64,000 bases of DNA, from the NCBI GenBank assembly GCA_025201375.1, contig JAIWZP010000066.1:62001-126000 (forward strand), given 5' to 3'. Under the pieces are notes generated by a model. That model was not told the origin of the DNA. It was given only the letters and a program-made list of their open reading frames with translations, and made no database searches. This DNA comes from Gongronella butleri (taxonomy: Eukaryota > Mucoromycota > Mucoromycetes > Mucorales > Cunninghamellaceae). A program made the translations under genes and the position numbers. Shown in pieces: positions 11,784 through 23,361 of the stretch (position 1 is the stretch's first letter; the number at the start of each line of letters is the position of its first letter).

Positions 11784-12731
11784 GGTGACCCCTGATTTTT
11801 ACAGTACGTAGGATTTTCTGTTCATAAATCGAGAATTGGACAATCGCATTGGCACTTGGAGTGCACTTGGCTTCGCATTTGCGATGCTTTTACAGACGTT
11901 CTAGGAGTAATTAATGATTATAAATCGCATGGTGAAGTCTGAAATGCATGTCAGATTGCTGGATTTGAGCACTTAAACGATTTGCACCGATTTCGCCCTG
12001 TCTTCTTTGAAGTTCGCTCTAATGCAAGTGCTTCAAAAATCGCTCAATTCTTAATTCTGTTCACGCAGCAGCCAGATGTAAAATCTGATTTCGAATCGAA
12101 TAAAGTTCTCACACAGTGTCCGTTTATGATAGTTAATATGATAAAATTTCGAGCGAGATAATCGCAGCTTTACGCGATTTTGGCCTTTGGCGGCGGTAAA
12201 AGTGCATTATCAGGGGAGCATGTCCAATGACCGGGGGTCATTGTCTTCTTAATGGCGACTGGTTATACAACTGGCATAGGCACTGGTTTTATAACACTGG
12301 TTTAACTTATCGTTTATGTTTCCCTGAGTTATCACCACTGGTTTTATCATATCTGGGTAATTTCATCCAGAAAGACACCTTTAGGTTAATTAAGCAAGAA
12401 AAAATATCTATTACTTGGATGATTTTAAAAAATTGGTAAATACAGCTGATGAGCAACTGGTCCTGCAGGTGGTTTTTATTCACGATTGCCCTGAAGGTGC
12501 TCCAGGTGTTTTTACTAAACGAGCAAGGCTCGAAAGTAACACCATTCGATTCCAAATCAAATTTTACATCCAGAGGCATCGCGTACTTATGATAATTCGT
12601 CTCAGTGCATTCCTGGGCGCTCAGCAAGAGATTAAAGTCAAAATGCAGCTGCTGCCCAAAATTCGCAAAAAAAAAGCTTAAGACGACACCAAAGCGCTAC
12701 GATCACTCTTGAAAAATTTCAGGGGTCACCC
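11784..12731. mobile_element. Inverted-repeat element, copy 1 (composite)
   Basis: Outer ends form an imperfect inverted repeat: GGTGACCCCTGA at 11785-11796 against TCAGGGGTCACC at about 12719-12730. Inside, 11809 onward matches copy 2 (13199 onward) over about 400 bp at high identity, and 12525-12660 matches 13635-13755. Relative to copy 2 it carries about 305 bp of extra sequence (about 12216-12520), and its inner right terminus is degraded. There is no transposase gene, so it is a non-autonomous element or the relic of one. Confidence 0.65.
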
Positions 12732-13198
12732 TTTTCAATCTCAGAAATGCCAAATTTGGGTATTTTCGAACTCCGAGTTATCAATGCATCCAAAACTGGT
12801 AACTCCGGCAATTTGCTATTGGCAGACAAAATGGCCGATCGCCCTACGTACGGTATTTTTAAGAAAAATGTCCAGAGAATGACGCATGAACGGCGATCGA
12901 CTGAGAAAATTGCCTGCTTTGGGCAACATTTTTTTCAAAGATTTAAGGTTTGACACTTCCAAATTAAGGTGGGATTGCTTGGAACGTTTTTATTTTTTAT
13001 TTTATACAGCAGCATTTTTTTGTTGCACGCTGCTTGGGTAGTAGTGGTGGCAGTACAGTTCTACTTGGGTGGTGGAATGACGGATGCAAAAATTTCAAAC
13101 GCACTCTATCGTAGCATCGTGAAAATGGTCCCATTAGATGCTTCGACCCATTCTTTGTTTGTTAGTGAATCTGGAATAAAAATCAGGCCTACCGTAGA

Positions 13199-13781
13199 TA
13201 GGATTTTCTGTTGATAAATCGAGAATTGGGCAATCGAATTGGCACTTTGAGTGCACTTGGCTATGCATTTGCGATGCTTTGACAGACGTTCTAGGGATAA
13301 TTGATACAGTAATTCTAAATCGCATGGTGAAGTCTGAAATGCATGTCAGGTTGCTGGATTTGGAGCACTTAAGCGATTTGCGCCGATTTCGCCCTGTCTT
13401 TGAAGTTTGCTCTACTGTAATACAAGTGCTTCAAAAATCGCTCAATTCGTAATTCTTCTGTTCATGTAACCAGATGTAAAATTTGATTTAGAATCGAATA
13501 AAGTTCTCACACGGTGTCCGTTAACTTAATAAAATTTCGAGATAATCGCACTTTACGCGATTTTACGCGATTTTGGCCTTTGGCGGCGGTAAAAGTGCGA
13601 TTATCATCAGGTGTTTTTATTAAACGAGCAAGGCTCGAAAGTAACACCATTCGATTCCAAATCAAATTTTACATCCAGGGGCATCGCGTTAGGTCATCTC
13701 AGTGCATTCCTGGGCGCTCAGCAAGAGATTAAAGTCAAAAATGCAGCTGCCCAATTCTCGATTTATGAACAGAAAATCCTA
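13199..13781. mobile_element. Inverted-repeat element, copy 2 (MITE-like, 583 bp)
   Basis: Left end 13199-13231 and right end 13749-13781 are 33-bp inverted repeats with one mismatch (core AGGATTTTCTGTT and AACAGAAAATCCT). Similarity continues outside as GCCTACCGTAG against CTACCGGTAGGC, so the true termini may be longer. It has no coding capacity. Size, terminal inverted repeats and a second copy 1.4 kb away suit a miniature inverted-repeat element. A target-site duplication could not be fixed. Confidence 0.7.
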
Positions 13782-13922
13782 GCTAGGCGTAGCTACCGGT
13801 AGGCGGTGCGGCACATTCTTACATGGTTCGAATGGCGAGCAAAATAATGCGGTTCACCCGACTGAATTGGTGGCATTGCATGAGATGTTGAATCTTTCTC
13901 GAGGCTTCAAGCCGCCGATGCT

Positions 13923-14268
13923 ATGTCACAAAAATTAGTCAATCGTTGCTTTAGCTCTCGCTTTCTTTGCACTATTGATTTACCATCGGAGGTACAGTAT
14001 AATAATACTCATTATTGTTGTCGCGTCCACGATCACGTCCAGCTTGCGCTTCAGGTTCTGATCGAATTTTTGATTCTTGACGCCGAGATCGATAATAAGG
14101 ATGGAGGCAAGCAGCTTATTGCATTCGTCTCTTGTGATGTGTGGGCTCATGTCCGAGCGATTGGGCTTTAAAAGTAATATGCCGGATAGCGCAGCAAGAA
14201 CCAAGAAGCTTTTGCAGATTCTCTACCAGCGTCAGCTCTCGGCTCAACAACTCAACGACTTGTCGTAG
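13923..14268 (+). other. Overlapping weak open frames, possible relic
   Basis: Two overlapping plus-strand frames (13923-14171, 14077-14268) and one minus frame occupy this stretch. The second ends in a lysine/leucine/glutamine-rich tail (KKLLQILYQRQLSAQQ), which looks helical, but no upstream exon or family match was found. It could be the decayed 3' end of a gene associated with the neighbouring repeats. Confidence 0.15.
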
Positions 14269-14470
14269 GGGGGTAAAACAGGGGATCAAAGTGAAAAAAG
14301 TAAAAAAGTGATAAAAAAACAGAACCGGGATTCGTGATAAAAACGGGTTGGACTTTATTTCGACTATTGGGATGCAAGGCTTTTATACTATTTGAAGCGA
14401 TAGCCATTTGGTAAGAAATTACGATTATTGACATACGCGACACGGGAGTGCCTTGCATCTCAAAACCCCT

Positions 14471-14501
<31 letters not shown>

Positions 14502-15042
14502 GTGCGCACTTGGCTCTCTGTGTGTTTTGACGTGCCAAGTGCTCTTCCGTTATATTGTGTTCATGAGCATCCATTATCGGTGACGTGTACATGCTTTATA
14601 TGATTCATTCGCGTGTCAATTGCTCATGACCTGGACGCGCCTCATTTTCGCGTATCATATCTTTTTTTTTTTTTTTTTTTATATCATATCTTTTGCTGCC
14701 CACGTTCAGTGTGCCTGACACGCGGTCGCACCTGTGTCTCTTTTCGTTTCTTGATTCCTCGGGGCTGCTTGACAATAAGGCTACTGGGCTGCTTATCTTT
14801 TTTTTTTTTTTATTTTTAATCGCGCCTTTTGTCCCCGCCTGGCCAATGATTCGCGATACCTTTTTCGTACATGTCAACGGCCACATTGACATGCACGTGC
14901 ACCAGGTCGTGTGTGCCTGGGGAGACGGCTCCAGATGGCTGGCACCTGCATTGATTGATTTGATGTTTTTTTCTTCAATCGCCTGTTATCCAGGCGATTC
15001 GCACCGCAGCCGGCACGTCAATGCATGGCTACCAGTGCTTGA

Positions 15043-15118
15043 CACTACACGACTCAACGACTCAACGAATCAACGAATCAACGACTCGCTCAACAACTCG
15101 CTCAACGACTCGGCTCAA
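15043..15118. repeat. Short tandem repeat, ACTCAACG-type units
   Basis: Imperfect repeats of ACTCAACG / AATCAACG / CTCGCTCAACA units. The run is out of step with any conserved reading frame. Confidence 0.8.
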
Positions 15119-15248
15119 CGTGGTCGTTTGAACGCATCCTTGCCTTGAACCAAAGGAGCATCTAGTAGGATCATCACAACCAGCCGTTCTACTTCTTTTC
15201 TCTGCCTTTGTCTTCCGCCTCTATCCGGATTAGCGACTTCCACCTCCT

Positions 15249-15536
15249 TTGGGAGAAGCGTGTGATTATTACGTCAACCATGCCAATGGCGAGCTCATGC
15301 AAATGTGGATGCACACAAGCCTCATTGAAAGTCGCATGCGAACGAGTGACAAGCAAAAGCTTACCAACGAGGAGGCCACAGCAGCCGTCCTGTCGCACGC
15401 TGCTGGACCTGACCATCAATGGCCATCTGACCTTACTTCTTGCCCGCCGCACTTTCGCCTCGCTCACCGAAAAACTTGGGCATCCGTCTACGTCTGCACG
15501 TCGGCCACAGAATTTGAAATTGAGGATCTTCAATGA
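15249..15536 (+). CDS. Unrecognised coding-like stretch, 95 residues
   Basis: The frame has a composition closer to real protein than its neighbours (for example YVNHANGELMQMWM, then KQKLTNEEATAA). A possible acceptor (CGGATTAG) lies just upstream, so it might be a terminal exon. No matching upstream exon was found; a plus-strand frame at about 14818-15148 is the only candidate and is no more convincing. Not assigned to any family. Confidence 0.2.
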   Translation: MGEACDYYVNHANGELMQMWMHTSLIESRMRTSDKQKLTNEEATAAVLSHAAGPDHQWPSDLTSCPPHFRLAHRKTWASVYVCTSATEFEIEDLQ

Positions 15537-15599
15537 TTTATTGCCAATGTCGCTGTCGCTGTCGTTCGCGTACTTTTTCTTTCCTCTCTCTCTCTCTCT

Positions 15600-15601
<2 letters not shown>

Positions 15602-15639
<38 letters not shown>
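15602..15639. repeat. Poly-T run of 38 bases after a CT repeat
   Basis: The (CT)n tract at about 15583-15601 continues into an uninterrupted T run, a form seen repeatedly in this window. Confidence 0.85.
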
Positions 15640-15642
<3 letters not shown>

Positions 15643-15992
15643 TGTATCGCATTTTGCCCCTCTATGCCCATCAATTGAATGAATACTGTATGATATGATG
15701 TTGAATAATATACAGTATGATGTGCTACGTATCATACCGTATGTGTAGTGCATTGGCATTTGAGAACTGTGTACTGTAGTGGAAGACGCACAACAAGCAA
15801 CAAATACAAATTCACGGTCTTTTTTTATGCTAAACCGTTCTTTGTGCATATCGTGCGTATTTTACAGTCATCACTAGGCCTCGCTGGATCACTTGAATTA
15901 TATAATAAGTCTGATTTTTATATAATTATCGTACAATGGGGTTGAAGAAAAGGGGGGATCATTGGATTGGAAGGAGAAGAAAGACGTGGCTT

Positions 15993-17055
15993 TTAGTGCA
16001 GAGGCTTTGTCTTCATATCGCTGTCAATGCCGGCGCGCTGCGCCATCAACACGGTGTTGTTGTAGGGCACCTTGAGCGAGTCGATCAAGGTTGCCTTGAA
16101 TTCATCAGAGTTCAACCAGCCCAGACCGTGCTGGAAGATGGTGGCGCCGCGGTGGTGGCCGCCATTGGTGGTGCCCATGCTGGCATGAAGGGTGTGGCGC
16201 TTCTTGTCCTTGAAGTACGCGGCGCGGTGCAGAATATTGTTATCATAAAACACCGTTTGGCCGGGCTTGAGGTTCACGCGCAATTGGCCGGGCATATCAC
16301 CCTTGGGATTGTTCAGGGAAATGTCACGCTCCTCAGGCGTGCGCACGCGGCGGTGGGACGCGGGCACGACAAACAAGCAGTCGTCCTCATACAACGCGCT
16401 ACAAAAAGAAGAAAAAAGTGAGTCAGACGCCATCTGGGGCATAAATGCCATTTGTCCGTGCCTCAAACTCCTTTTTTTTTGTCATTTACGTGTTCCATTG
16501 AGTGCCATAGTGAGGGATCTTGAGCATCTCACGCTCCTTGTCCTCGGGAGTCTCGGCGGGGATGGCATCGCGGTGATAGGTGAGCGAAAAGTCAGAATCG
16601 CGCGGATTGATCAGCAAGTTGAACAGCTCAAATTGGAGCTCGTCGTGTGTGCACTCGTTCAATTGCTGCACGGCGTTCAGCAGTCCCTCCGAACCATACC
16701 ACTCCATGAAAACGGATTCCTTCAGGTCGGGGTGCATCAGATGCTGGACGCCCCATACATCCACATTGTCTTCCTCGTTCCAAGGAGGGAATTGCTTGCC
16801 AACAGTGCGACTTGACGGGTTAAAAAATATAATTAACAAAAAAAAAGCGCGTGAGAAATCTCGGTCCTCGTCTCCTGGGCATTTTCATCTTTACACATAA
16901 TGCCACTCGCCCTTGCGCGCCTTTTCCACGACGCGTTCCGTGGCTTCCTTGAGTCTGGACATCATTTCGTCCGGGATCAAGTTGTCGACAATGACATAGC
17001 CGTTGGTCTTGAGAGCCTCGTGGATAGGCACGCCGTTGATATCAGTCATAGACAT
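15993..17055 (-). CDS. Phytanoyl-CoA dioxygenase (PhyH) family protein
   Basis: Exons 17055..16895, 16810..16490 and 16398..15993 give 295 residues, the usual size for small fungal PhyH proteins. These are Fe(II)/2-oxoglutarate-dependent oxygenases with a double-stranded beta-helix fold. Metal ligands visible are H133 and D135 (HRD in SLTYHRDAIP) and a distal H218 (NNILHRAAYF); R228 in KKRHTLH is a candidate 2-oxoglutarate-binding arginine. The first junction rebuilds WHYVRTVGKQFPPW without a gap, which fixes the donor at 16894. There is no signal peptide or peroxisomal SKL tail, so a cytosolic location is likely. The substrate cannot be told from sequence. Confidence 0.9.
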
Positions 17056-18677
17056 TTTTGAATAGTACACAGGAATAAAACCAAAAAAAGAAGATAAAAG
17101 AAGAAAAAAAAAGAGCAAAACGTGGGGCGGCAGTGGCCCCATTTTTCTATGCACATTTTCGTCGGAGCTTGATCAATGCAAAACCACGCACCAAAATTGG
17201 TTTCCCACGAGAAAGATTAAGTAAGCTGCACCCTGCCCCGGGAAATGCCTCCAGGGTGGAACAATTGGCAAACAAGGTTCTTGCAAAGTCATCTGCGCAG
17301 ACTCGTCACGCCCCATATTGTGGAGAAAAGCTGCTGATGGGTAAAAGTAAAAAAGAGCCCATGGCCATGCGGGCGCCACCTTTGTTTTAGCTACTTTTTT
17401 TTTTTAAGAATTGATCTCCTTACTGCCAAAAGCTGGATTTGAGGCGCGCTCCGCCCCGCACGTCTGGCCGGTTTCAGGGTGAAAATGTCCGCGATTGCGG
17501 GGGACTACGCCTGTTTTAGTAAGATTTTTCCCTTGGCTGTGCTGATTCGCCCTTGAATGTGCAATCAGGGCTGCAGGGAAAAACCCACTGTATTGCTCAG
17601 GGTCGGGGCGTCTGCCGAGTGCTTACCGTCGACCCTGTGCTAAATGGTGACACAGTCTAATTGTCGACCAGCCCTGACGCCGTTGTAAGCCCACGTCAGC
17701 TTTTTTCCTCCCCCTTTGCCACGGTCTTTTCGGGTAAACGATGGAATTCGACTCGGCTTCCTCGCCTCGGAGCATCTCATGGCCAGTGAAAACCCCGCAG
17801 TCCCTGGTCACATTGAAATGAATGGATGGCAAACCAAAAAAAAAAAATAATCAAAAATACGGAGGGTGGCCACCCCCAATGGCCTGTTCAACAATAAGAC
17901 CGCGTACACGGGGGGGGGAATAACGGGACATACGCACGGCGGGGTGGGTGCCATTGTGTGATGGTGCGACAAGACACCAAAAATGCACCAAAATTGTGTT
18001 TTCCAAGTGACCGGGTATTTGTACCGCTCTTTTGACAATCCAATGCACGATGCATGTCAACGCATACCAATCGGCTCTACCAGAAATTGCTGAGTTCAAT
18101 TGCTTTTGTTGTCCGGCAAGCACCACATCGGCTCGGCGTGCTGCTGGATGCCCCGGACTTTGTGCGTGTCGGACAGGCAGACAGCTGCGACCGTCACCCA
18201 TTTTTCACGCACGTGATTGTCTAGGCGGGGCTTTGGTCGCCCCTGGGTTCTGACAAAAGACATACGTCGCGGATCACATGCATAATTTTTGAGAACTTGG
18301 CAAATGGGGCACTTTTCAAACGCGGTGAAATCGACTCAAAGCGAAGCAGGGTCGTGTCAAATTCCAGGCAAGACGCACTATGAGGCAACTTGGGACGCGT
18401 CGTTGGCCGACATACAGAAAAAAATCATGCGATCCAGCCTTGCATGAAGAAAAAGGAAAGGAAAGTCTCAATGTTCTTGGTGTAACTCAACTTGCCATGT
18501 GCCCATCTGTACGACCCCAGTCAGCAGAGCCTCAGGCACGCCCCACTCCCTCGAGCCAATGCGTTTGCACGCACATGATTGATGATTAAATCACGATTCT
18601 TTGTTATTTTCGATAATAAATGTGTTGGTATCCAAATCTAAGATCATTCTATAGTGCAACCTCTCCGCCAGTGACAG
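17056..18677. other. Intergenic region between PhyH and bHLH genes
   Basis: About 1.6 kb upstream of the PhyH start and downstream of the bHLH stop. Open frames on both strands are short and disagree in frame. No repeat, RNA gene or conserved motif was recognised. It includes a G8 run at about 17911. Confidence 0.5.
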
Positions 18678-19213
18678 CTACATGTAGTCCATTTCACCCT
18701 CTGAGCTCTACATGGCGACAAAAAAGAAAACGGCGCGTCAGGCGATGCATGTATTGCTTGAATTGTGTCGCTTACGTCTTCATCTGGCACCTCGCCAAGC
18801 TGTGTCTGTAAATCTCGCACGCGATCACGCAGAGCGTTCTTTGAATCGATCAATTGACGAATATACTCGGCGGCTAGAGGGAAAACAAAATAAAAGTGGG
18901 GGGGATAAGCACGTGCCAAGTTTTTCTTTCTTTTTTTTGTCGAGAATCTTACATTTGTGTAGTATCATGGACTCGCTCCGCTGTGACTCATTGAGACTAG
19001 GGACAATGTCAACAAGTTGATCAAAGCCAATACGAATGTTGGCGCGGCGCTTCTGCTCCGAGGCAATATGATTTGCTTTCTTTTGCTCATCGGTCAGCAA
19101 TTCGTGTGCTGGTTTGCGTCCTCGACCGCTCCCTTTTTTTGGTGGTGCCGGTTTGAAAGAGCTAGGTCCTGCCTGTGCGCTGTCCATGTGGAAGTCCTAA
19201 AGACGCATGAGCC

Positions 19214-19271
<58 letters not shown>

Positions 19272-19741
19272 TGTGACGCGGCATCACTCAAAGACAGGGA
19301 CGCGTGTTGCTGAGGCATCATATTGTGTGAAAAAGGAGGTGACAAGAGCACCGGCGTGGGCGCTACCACTGGGTCTGTCAAACAAAAGTGATGTGAGAAT
19401 ACATAAAAAAAAAAAGTGGGCCAAGCGCCCACGTGGTGTAACAACTGTCATTGGCACTCCCTCGTCGCGAGGCTGCCCGGTGCTTCCAGCACACTGGTGC
19501 AAGTAAAAAAAAAACACACTCTTTTTACCAATATTCTTACTGTTTGATTGCTGCTGCACCTGGCTAAATGCGGCATTGTCGCCATAAAGGCCCTGGGCCA
19601 TGGAAGCGCTATATTCTATACGTGTCAAAAGCAAGGAACGTGGGTGAGCAAGTAGCTCTGTTGCCTAGTTACACATCTCAGGGTCCTGGGGGAAAGCAAA
19701 ACATGTTTACCTTGAGATGATTCGTGTTGCTCGTCGGCCAT
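18678..19741 (-). CDS. bHLH transcription factor (Ino4/Max-like)
   Basis: Six exons, 19741..19711, 19615..19541, 19374..19271, 19196..18953, 18873..18776 and 18707..18678, give 193 residues. The basic helix-loop-helix domain spans about 109-164, with the E-box-reading residues H113, E117 and R121 in NHIASEQKRR; helix 2 runs on into leucine-heptad sequence (IRQLIDSKNALRDRVRDL). A basic GRGRKP patch (about 94-99), AT-hook-like, precedes it, and the tail is acidic. Fungal proteins of this type include Ino4, a dimerising partner in phospholipid-gene control; orthology is not proven. The last exon codes only ten codons including the stop; without its splice the protein would run into unrelated sequence. 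Intron 3 contains a 51-base T run on the plus strand. Confidence 0.85.
19218..19268. repeat. Poly-T run of 51 bases in bHLH intron 3
   Basis: On the sense strand of the bHLH gene this is a poly-A run directly after the GTAAAA donor. It occupies most of the 74-base intron. Confidence 0.9.
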
Positions 19742-20063
19742 GGCGCGTCAAATTATGAAAAAAATGAAAGATGATGAAAAGGTGAATAAATAAAGAATGC
19801 AAGACGACAAGAGAAACGAGATCAAGAGACGTTTAAAAAGATGAATCATGTAAATTTTTTTAAAAAACGAAAAAGCATCACAAACAAGTTGGTCCAAATC
19901 AGGCAACCTGCAAGGTCCGCGAGCGATCTTGATAAACTCGCACGTGAAAATGAAAAACGCCGTTTGCGCGCGTGGCAGAACTCTCAAACAACCCAATTGC
20001 ATGAAAAAAGTCAAAAAAAAAGTGGGCCATTTATTATTAAAAACATTTTTTTTCTTCCATGGT

Positions 20064-21317
20064 TTAGGCTTCAACGGCTGTCACTTGGCTCTGATTATCG
20101 TCGTCATCGGCAGAATCCGAATCTTGGCCGCGTGCACCTTGCTGGTCGTCGCCATCCTCATCGTCGTCTTCATGGTCGTCTTGGTCCTCGTCGACTTCCG
20201 TGCCGTCAGGGATGCTGATTAGTTCACGAGGGACGAGGTTGAATGATTTGGAAAGCAGCAGAAACCGGGCGTACAAGCACGTCTCGTTCTGTCACAGAGG
20301 GAAAAAAAATGGGAGGGACAGAGAAACATGTGTCAATTTTTGGGCTCGGGACAAGACCCATTGTTGTCCTTCTCCCCAACCTGTCACTTGCCTCAAATAG
20401 GTCGTAGGTTTCACGATGATGAAAATAAGCATGGGCAAAAATACGATAGAGACGCCGAGCAATTGATTGAAAGTGCTTCAAAGACGGCTCCGGAATGGAT
20501 ATCCTGAAAAAAATCAAGAAAAAGTATGAGCTACCCCACCCAAATTCCAACGAAAATCACGCCTGCCACGAGAAGCCATACCTGCTAGGGAAATATTTCG
20601 AATTGTTCAAGAGGATCGTCGCTCCATCCAGCGTGTGGATGATGTAATCGATGGCTGGGCACTGGATCGTGTCAAACGCGCGTGAGCCTTCCCATTGAAC
20701 ACGCGTCGGATACACGCGCAACCCTTGCACGCGTCGCGTAACGTCCAAACAAATGGACGGCGTGCCAGCGCGTCGTTTACACCCGCTTTTCACGTTTTCC
20801 TCCTTTCACGGCTTACCGATTGAGTGGACGAGTGTGCAGCGCACAAATAGAGCCATCCGTCGGCCTTCATCTCGGGGCAATTCTCTTTGGTGCATTCCGT
20901 CTCCAAGGCAACAACAAGTTGATTCAATTCAATGCAAACTTGCCTAAAATCAGAGAAAATGCAGCAAAAAAGGGCATCGGTCAGCGCTTTTTATCCTTTT
21001 TACCCGATTTTTGGGTGCACACGGCACGCCGTTTTTACCTTAAATGCTCGTATTGCCACACCTGCCTATCCACGGACTCGGGTATCTCGACAAGTGTGTC
21101 GACGTTTGTGTGGTCCTGGCGGATCAGCTGTTGTAAGTATTCCTGCACGTGAAACGACGAGTCTAAGTTGTCGATAGGCTCAAACGGCCAGTCAAAAGCC
21201 GACTAGTATAAAAATAAAGCGCAAGATGAGCACGTATGCACGTCTTTTTTGGTGTTTTTCAGGTTTCTTTACATCAAGACGGGTGCCTGGGCATAAACGT
21301 CGCGCCGTCGTTGTCAT
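20064..21317 (-). CDS. MOB4: MOB family protein, phocein (MOB4) type
   Basis: Exons 21317..21273, 21202..21039, 20943..20817, 20661..20582, 20503..20392 and 20288..20064 give 250 residues. Phocein is the MOB subunit of STRIPAK phosphatase-kinase complexes. Seen: N-terminal RPGT-like motif (LCPGTRLD), FDWPFEP, YEHLRQ, the zinc-site cysteines C87 and C92 (ECTKENC), [19 protein letters not shown], and histidines H163 and H168 in HAYFHH, then FENET and [13 protein letters not shown]. Members usually end near ISIPD/IVPI; here about 50 residues of Asp/Glu-rich tail follow. The intron after DLFE begins GCAAGT: it is a GC-AG intron, because no GT donor restores the conserved FENET sequence. Confidence 0.93.
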
Positions 21318-21828
21318 TTTGAAAGCAGAAAAAGAAAAAGAGCAACAGGGCAGCCCAATTGGGAACGGATAAAAAAAAAAAAATAGGAGCGAGGTCAAGT
21401 GCCGTCTCCTTTTTTTCCCCTCTTTTTTTGCTGTATGCGGCTGCCTTTGTGTCACGCTGCCACATCTTGCATCTTTTTTGGCTTGATCCGCTTGCAATCA
21501 GTCGCATGGGCTTGTATTGTTGTTTGTTTTTGCCCTGATTTGCTCACAGGGTGCAAAGCGTGTTTCTTTTTTCTTTTTTTGCGCCATCTGAAACCCGCTG
21601 TACCTGGTTTCGACAATCGGGCTTGAACACACACGTCGCAGTGGCGCGCGCCATTGATTGGGCCCCGTTTTACTTTGTACCTTTTTTTAGCTTTTGGTCA
21701 CCCAAACAAAAAAAAAAAAAAAAAAAAAAAAGCAAAAAGACATTATAAAAATAGACGGTGGCATTGCCCTTCATTTGTTTTCTTTCTCTTCTTCGTTCTC
21801 TACTCTTCTTTTGATACCAATTGCCCCC
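21318..21828. promoter_or_regulatory. Divergent intergenic region, MOB4 / glycosyltransferase
   Basis: 511 bp shared by two divergent start codons. It contains T- and A-rich tracts (A24 at about 21707-21731) and pyrimidine runs just before the glycosyltransferase ATG. No specific regulatory site was recognised. Confidence 0.4.
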
Positions 21829-23361
21829 ATGGAAATTTCCTATCGAAAGGCGGCGCGTGTGTGGATTGGCGTCTGTGTCGCGATCCTGCTGCTGCTTTGG
21901 ACCATTGATTTTACGCAGCATCATGCCGCTCCGACCAATTGGTCATTTTTTACGCAAAACAAGGCCGCTGTGCCACTCGACGACAGCCACAAGCTGACGC
22001 TCTCCAGCCAGCAGCTGTCCATTGCCAAGAATAAGATGAGTTGGCTCGATGACGCCAGTATGTGAATTTTTTTAAAAAAAAGAAAAAAAAACATCAAATG
22101 CACCCCGTCTCACTTATTCTTTTGCGCACAGATCAGGCACACCAGATAGACAAGACTCTTTTGCAAGAAAAGCTATTTGCTTCCTCGGCGGGCTCCCATG
22201 ATATCCAGCCTTACTTTTACAAGGCCACTAGCGAACCCGCCAATAATGCCATCACTATTACAACCACCATTACAAGGAGCCGCATCCCCACATTGGCGCG
22301 CCTGGCCAATCGCTACCGAGGTCAGACACCACTCTCGCTTTTTCGAAAAAAAAGAATGACAAATTGCTGACTTTTCCATTTTTTTTTTTTATGCAAAATA
22401 CAAATACAGGGCCCATTTCGGTTGCATTGCACATTAGTCCAGATCAGCAAGGGCAAGAAGCATTGGCCCTTCTAGCCGAAGCATACGCGGAATGGCCCGC
22501 GATGCGCGAATTTGTGGACGTGCACATCATCCGCGACAAGATGGAGCGTCAAATGAACTTGTGGCGCAATGTTGCGCGCTTTTATGCGCGCTCCAAGTAC
22601 GTGATGATGCTCGATGTCGATTTCCATCTGTGTACAGACGTTAGCTACAATGTCGCGTCAAATCCAGAAGCATTGGCCGTTTTGGAAGCTGGCCATGCAC
22701 TTGTCATCCCTGCTTTTGAGTACACAAAGCAACAAGATGGCCTGGACTCACGCTGGTTCCCCACGGATAAGCGCAAGCTGGCTGAATTGCACGATGCGCA
22801 GGCCATTGACATGTTCCATGCGTTCTGGCGCCCGGGCCACGACTCGACAGACTATGACCACTGGTTCAAAGCCGACCAATTATACCCAGTGACCGCATAC
22901 CAGCAATCGTATGAGCCCTACGTCATCTACAAGCGCGATGGCCACCCATGGTGCGATGAGCGATTCTTTGGCTATGGCAGCAACAAAGCCGCATGCCTCT
23001 ATGAAATGTACGCCTCAGGCGTCGACTTTTATGTGCTCCCCCACGACTTTATCATCCATCAGACACACGATTATCCAACTGAGGCGCGTGACCAAGAGGT
23101 AAACATCTCGCTCATATCAATTGAACCTGTAAAAGACTTCAAAACATCCAATTGACGCGTTTTTTGTTGTTTCCCCTCTTTCTTTTCTTGTTTCAGCGCT
23201 TTTACAACCGCCGCCTGTACACGGCCTTCCGCGAGGAGGTTTGTTTCCGCTATGCTCGCAAATTCATTGCTCAAGGACAATGGACCACGGCTGTCACACG
23301 AAACCTAATGGGTCTTTGCGATAAAATCCCAAGATTCCACTCCTTTATCGCGTCCGCGTGA
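21829..23361 (+). CDS. LARGE-like glycosyltransferase (GT49 type)
   Basis: Exons 21829..22057, 22132..22320, 22410..23098 and 23197..23361 give 423 residues. A short cytosolic tail and one N-terminal transmembrane segment (about 12-28, VWIGVCVAILLLLW) make it a type II membrane protein, presumably Golgi. The domain opens with TITTTITRSRIPTL and GPISVALH, has a metal-binding DxD in LDVDFH (D208, D210), and ends with FGYGSNKA and VLPHDFIIHQTH, all features of the LARGE/B4GAT1-like family that adds sugars to glycoproteins. The animal enzymes make matriglycan on dystroglycan, which fungi lack, so the acceptor and donor here are unknown. Confidence 0.85.

Larger units (their letters stand above)
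9580..15992. other. Repeat-rich island without a confident gene
   Basis: About 6.4 kb between the ligase and the PhyH gene. It holds a fragment of the dispersed repeat family (9965-10045), a T61 run, a minisatellite (about 10.2-11.07 kb), two copies of an inverted-repeat element (11.8-13.8 kb), further T runs, an ACTCAACG-type short tandem repeat and several weak open frames listed separately. The section from 11.1 to 14.3 kb looks more AT-rich than the neighbouring genes. Confidence 0.65.

Noticed and set aside
19381..19540. Extra coding exon in bHLH between exons 2 and 3 (TGTGCTGG region)
   Set aside because: Joining it shifts the frame of exon 3, whereas skipping it keeps all phases.
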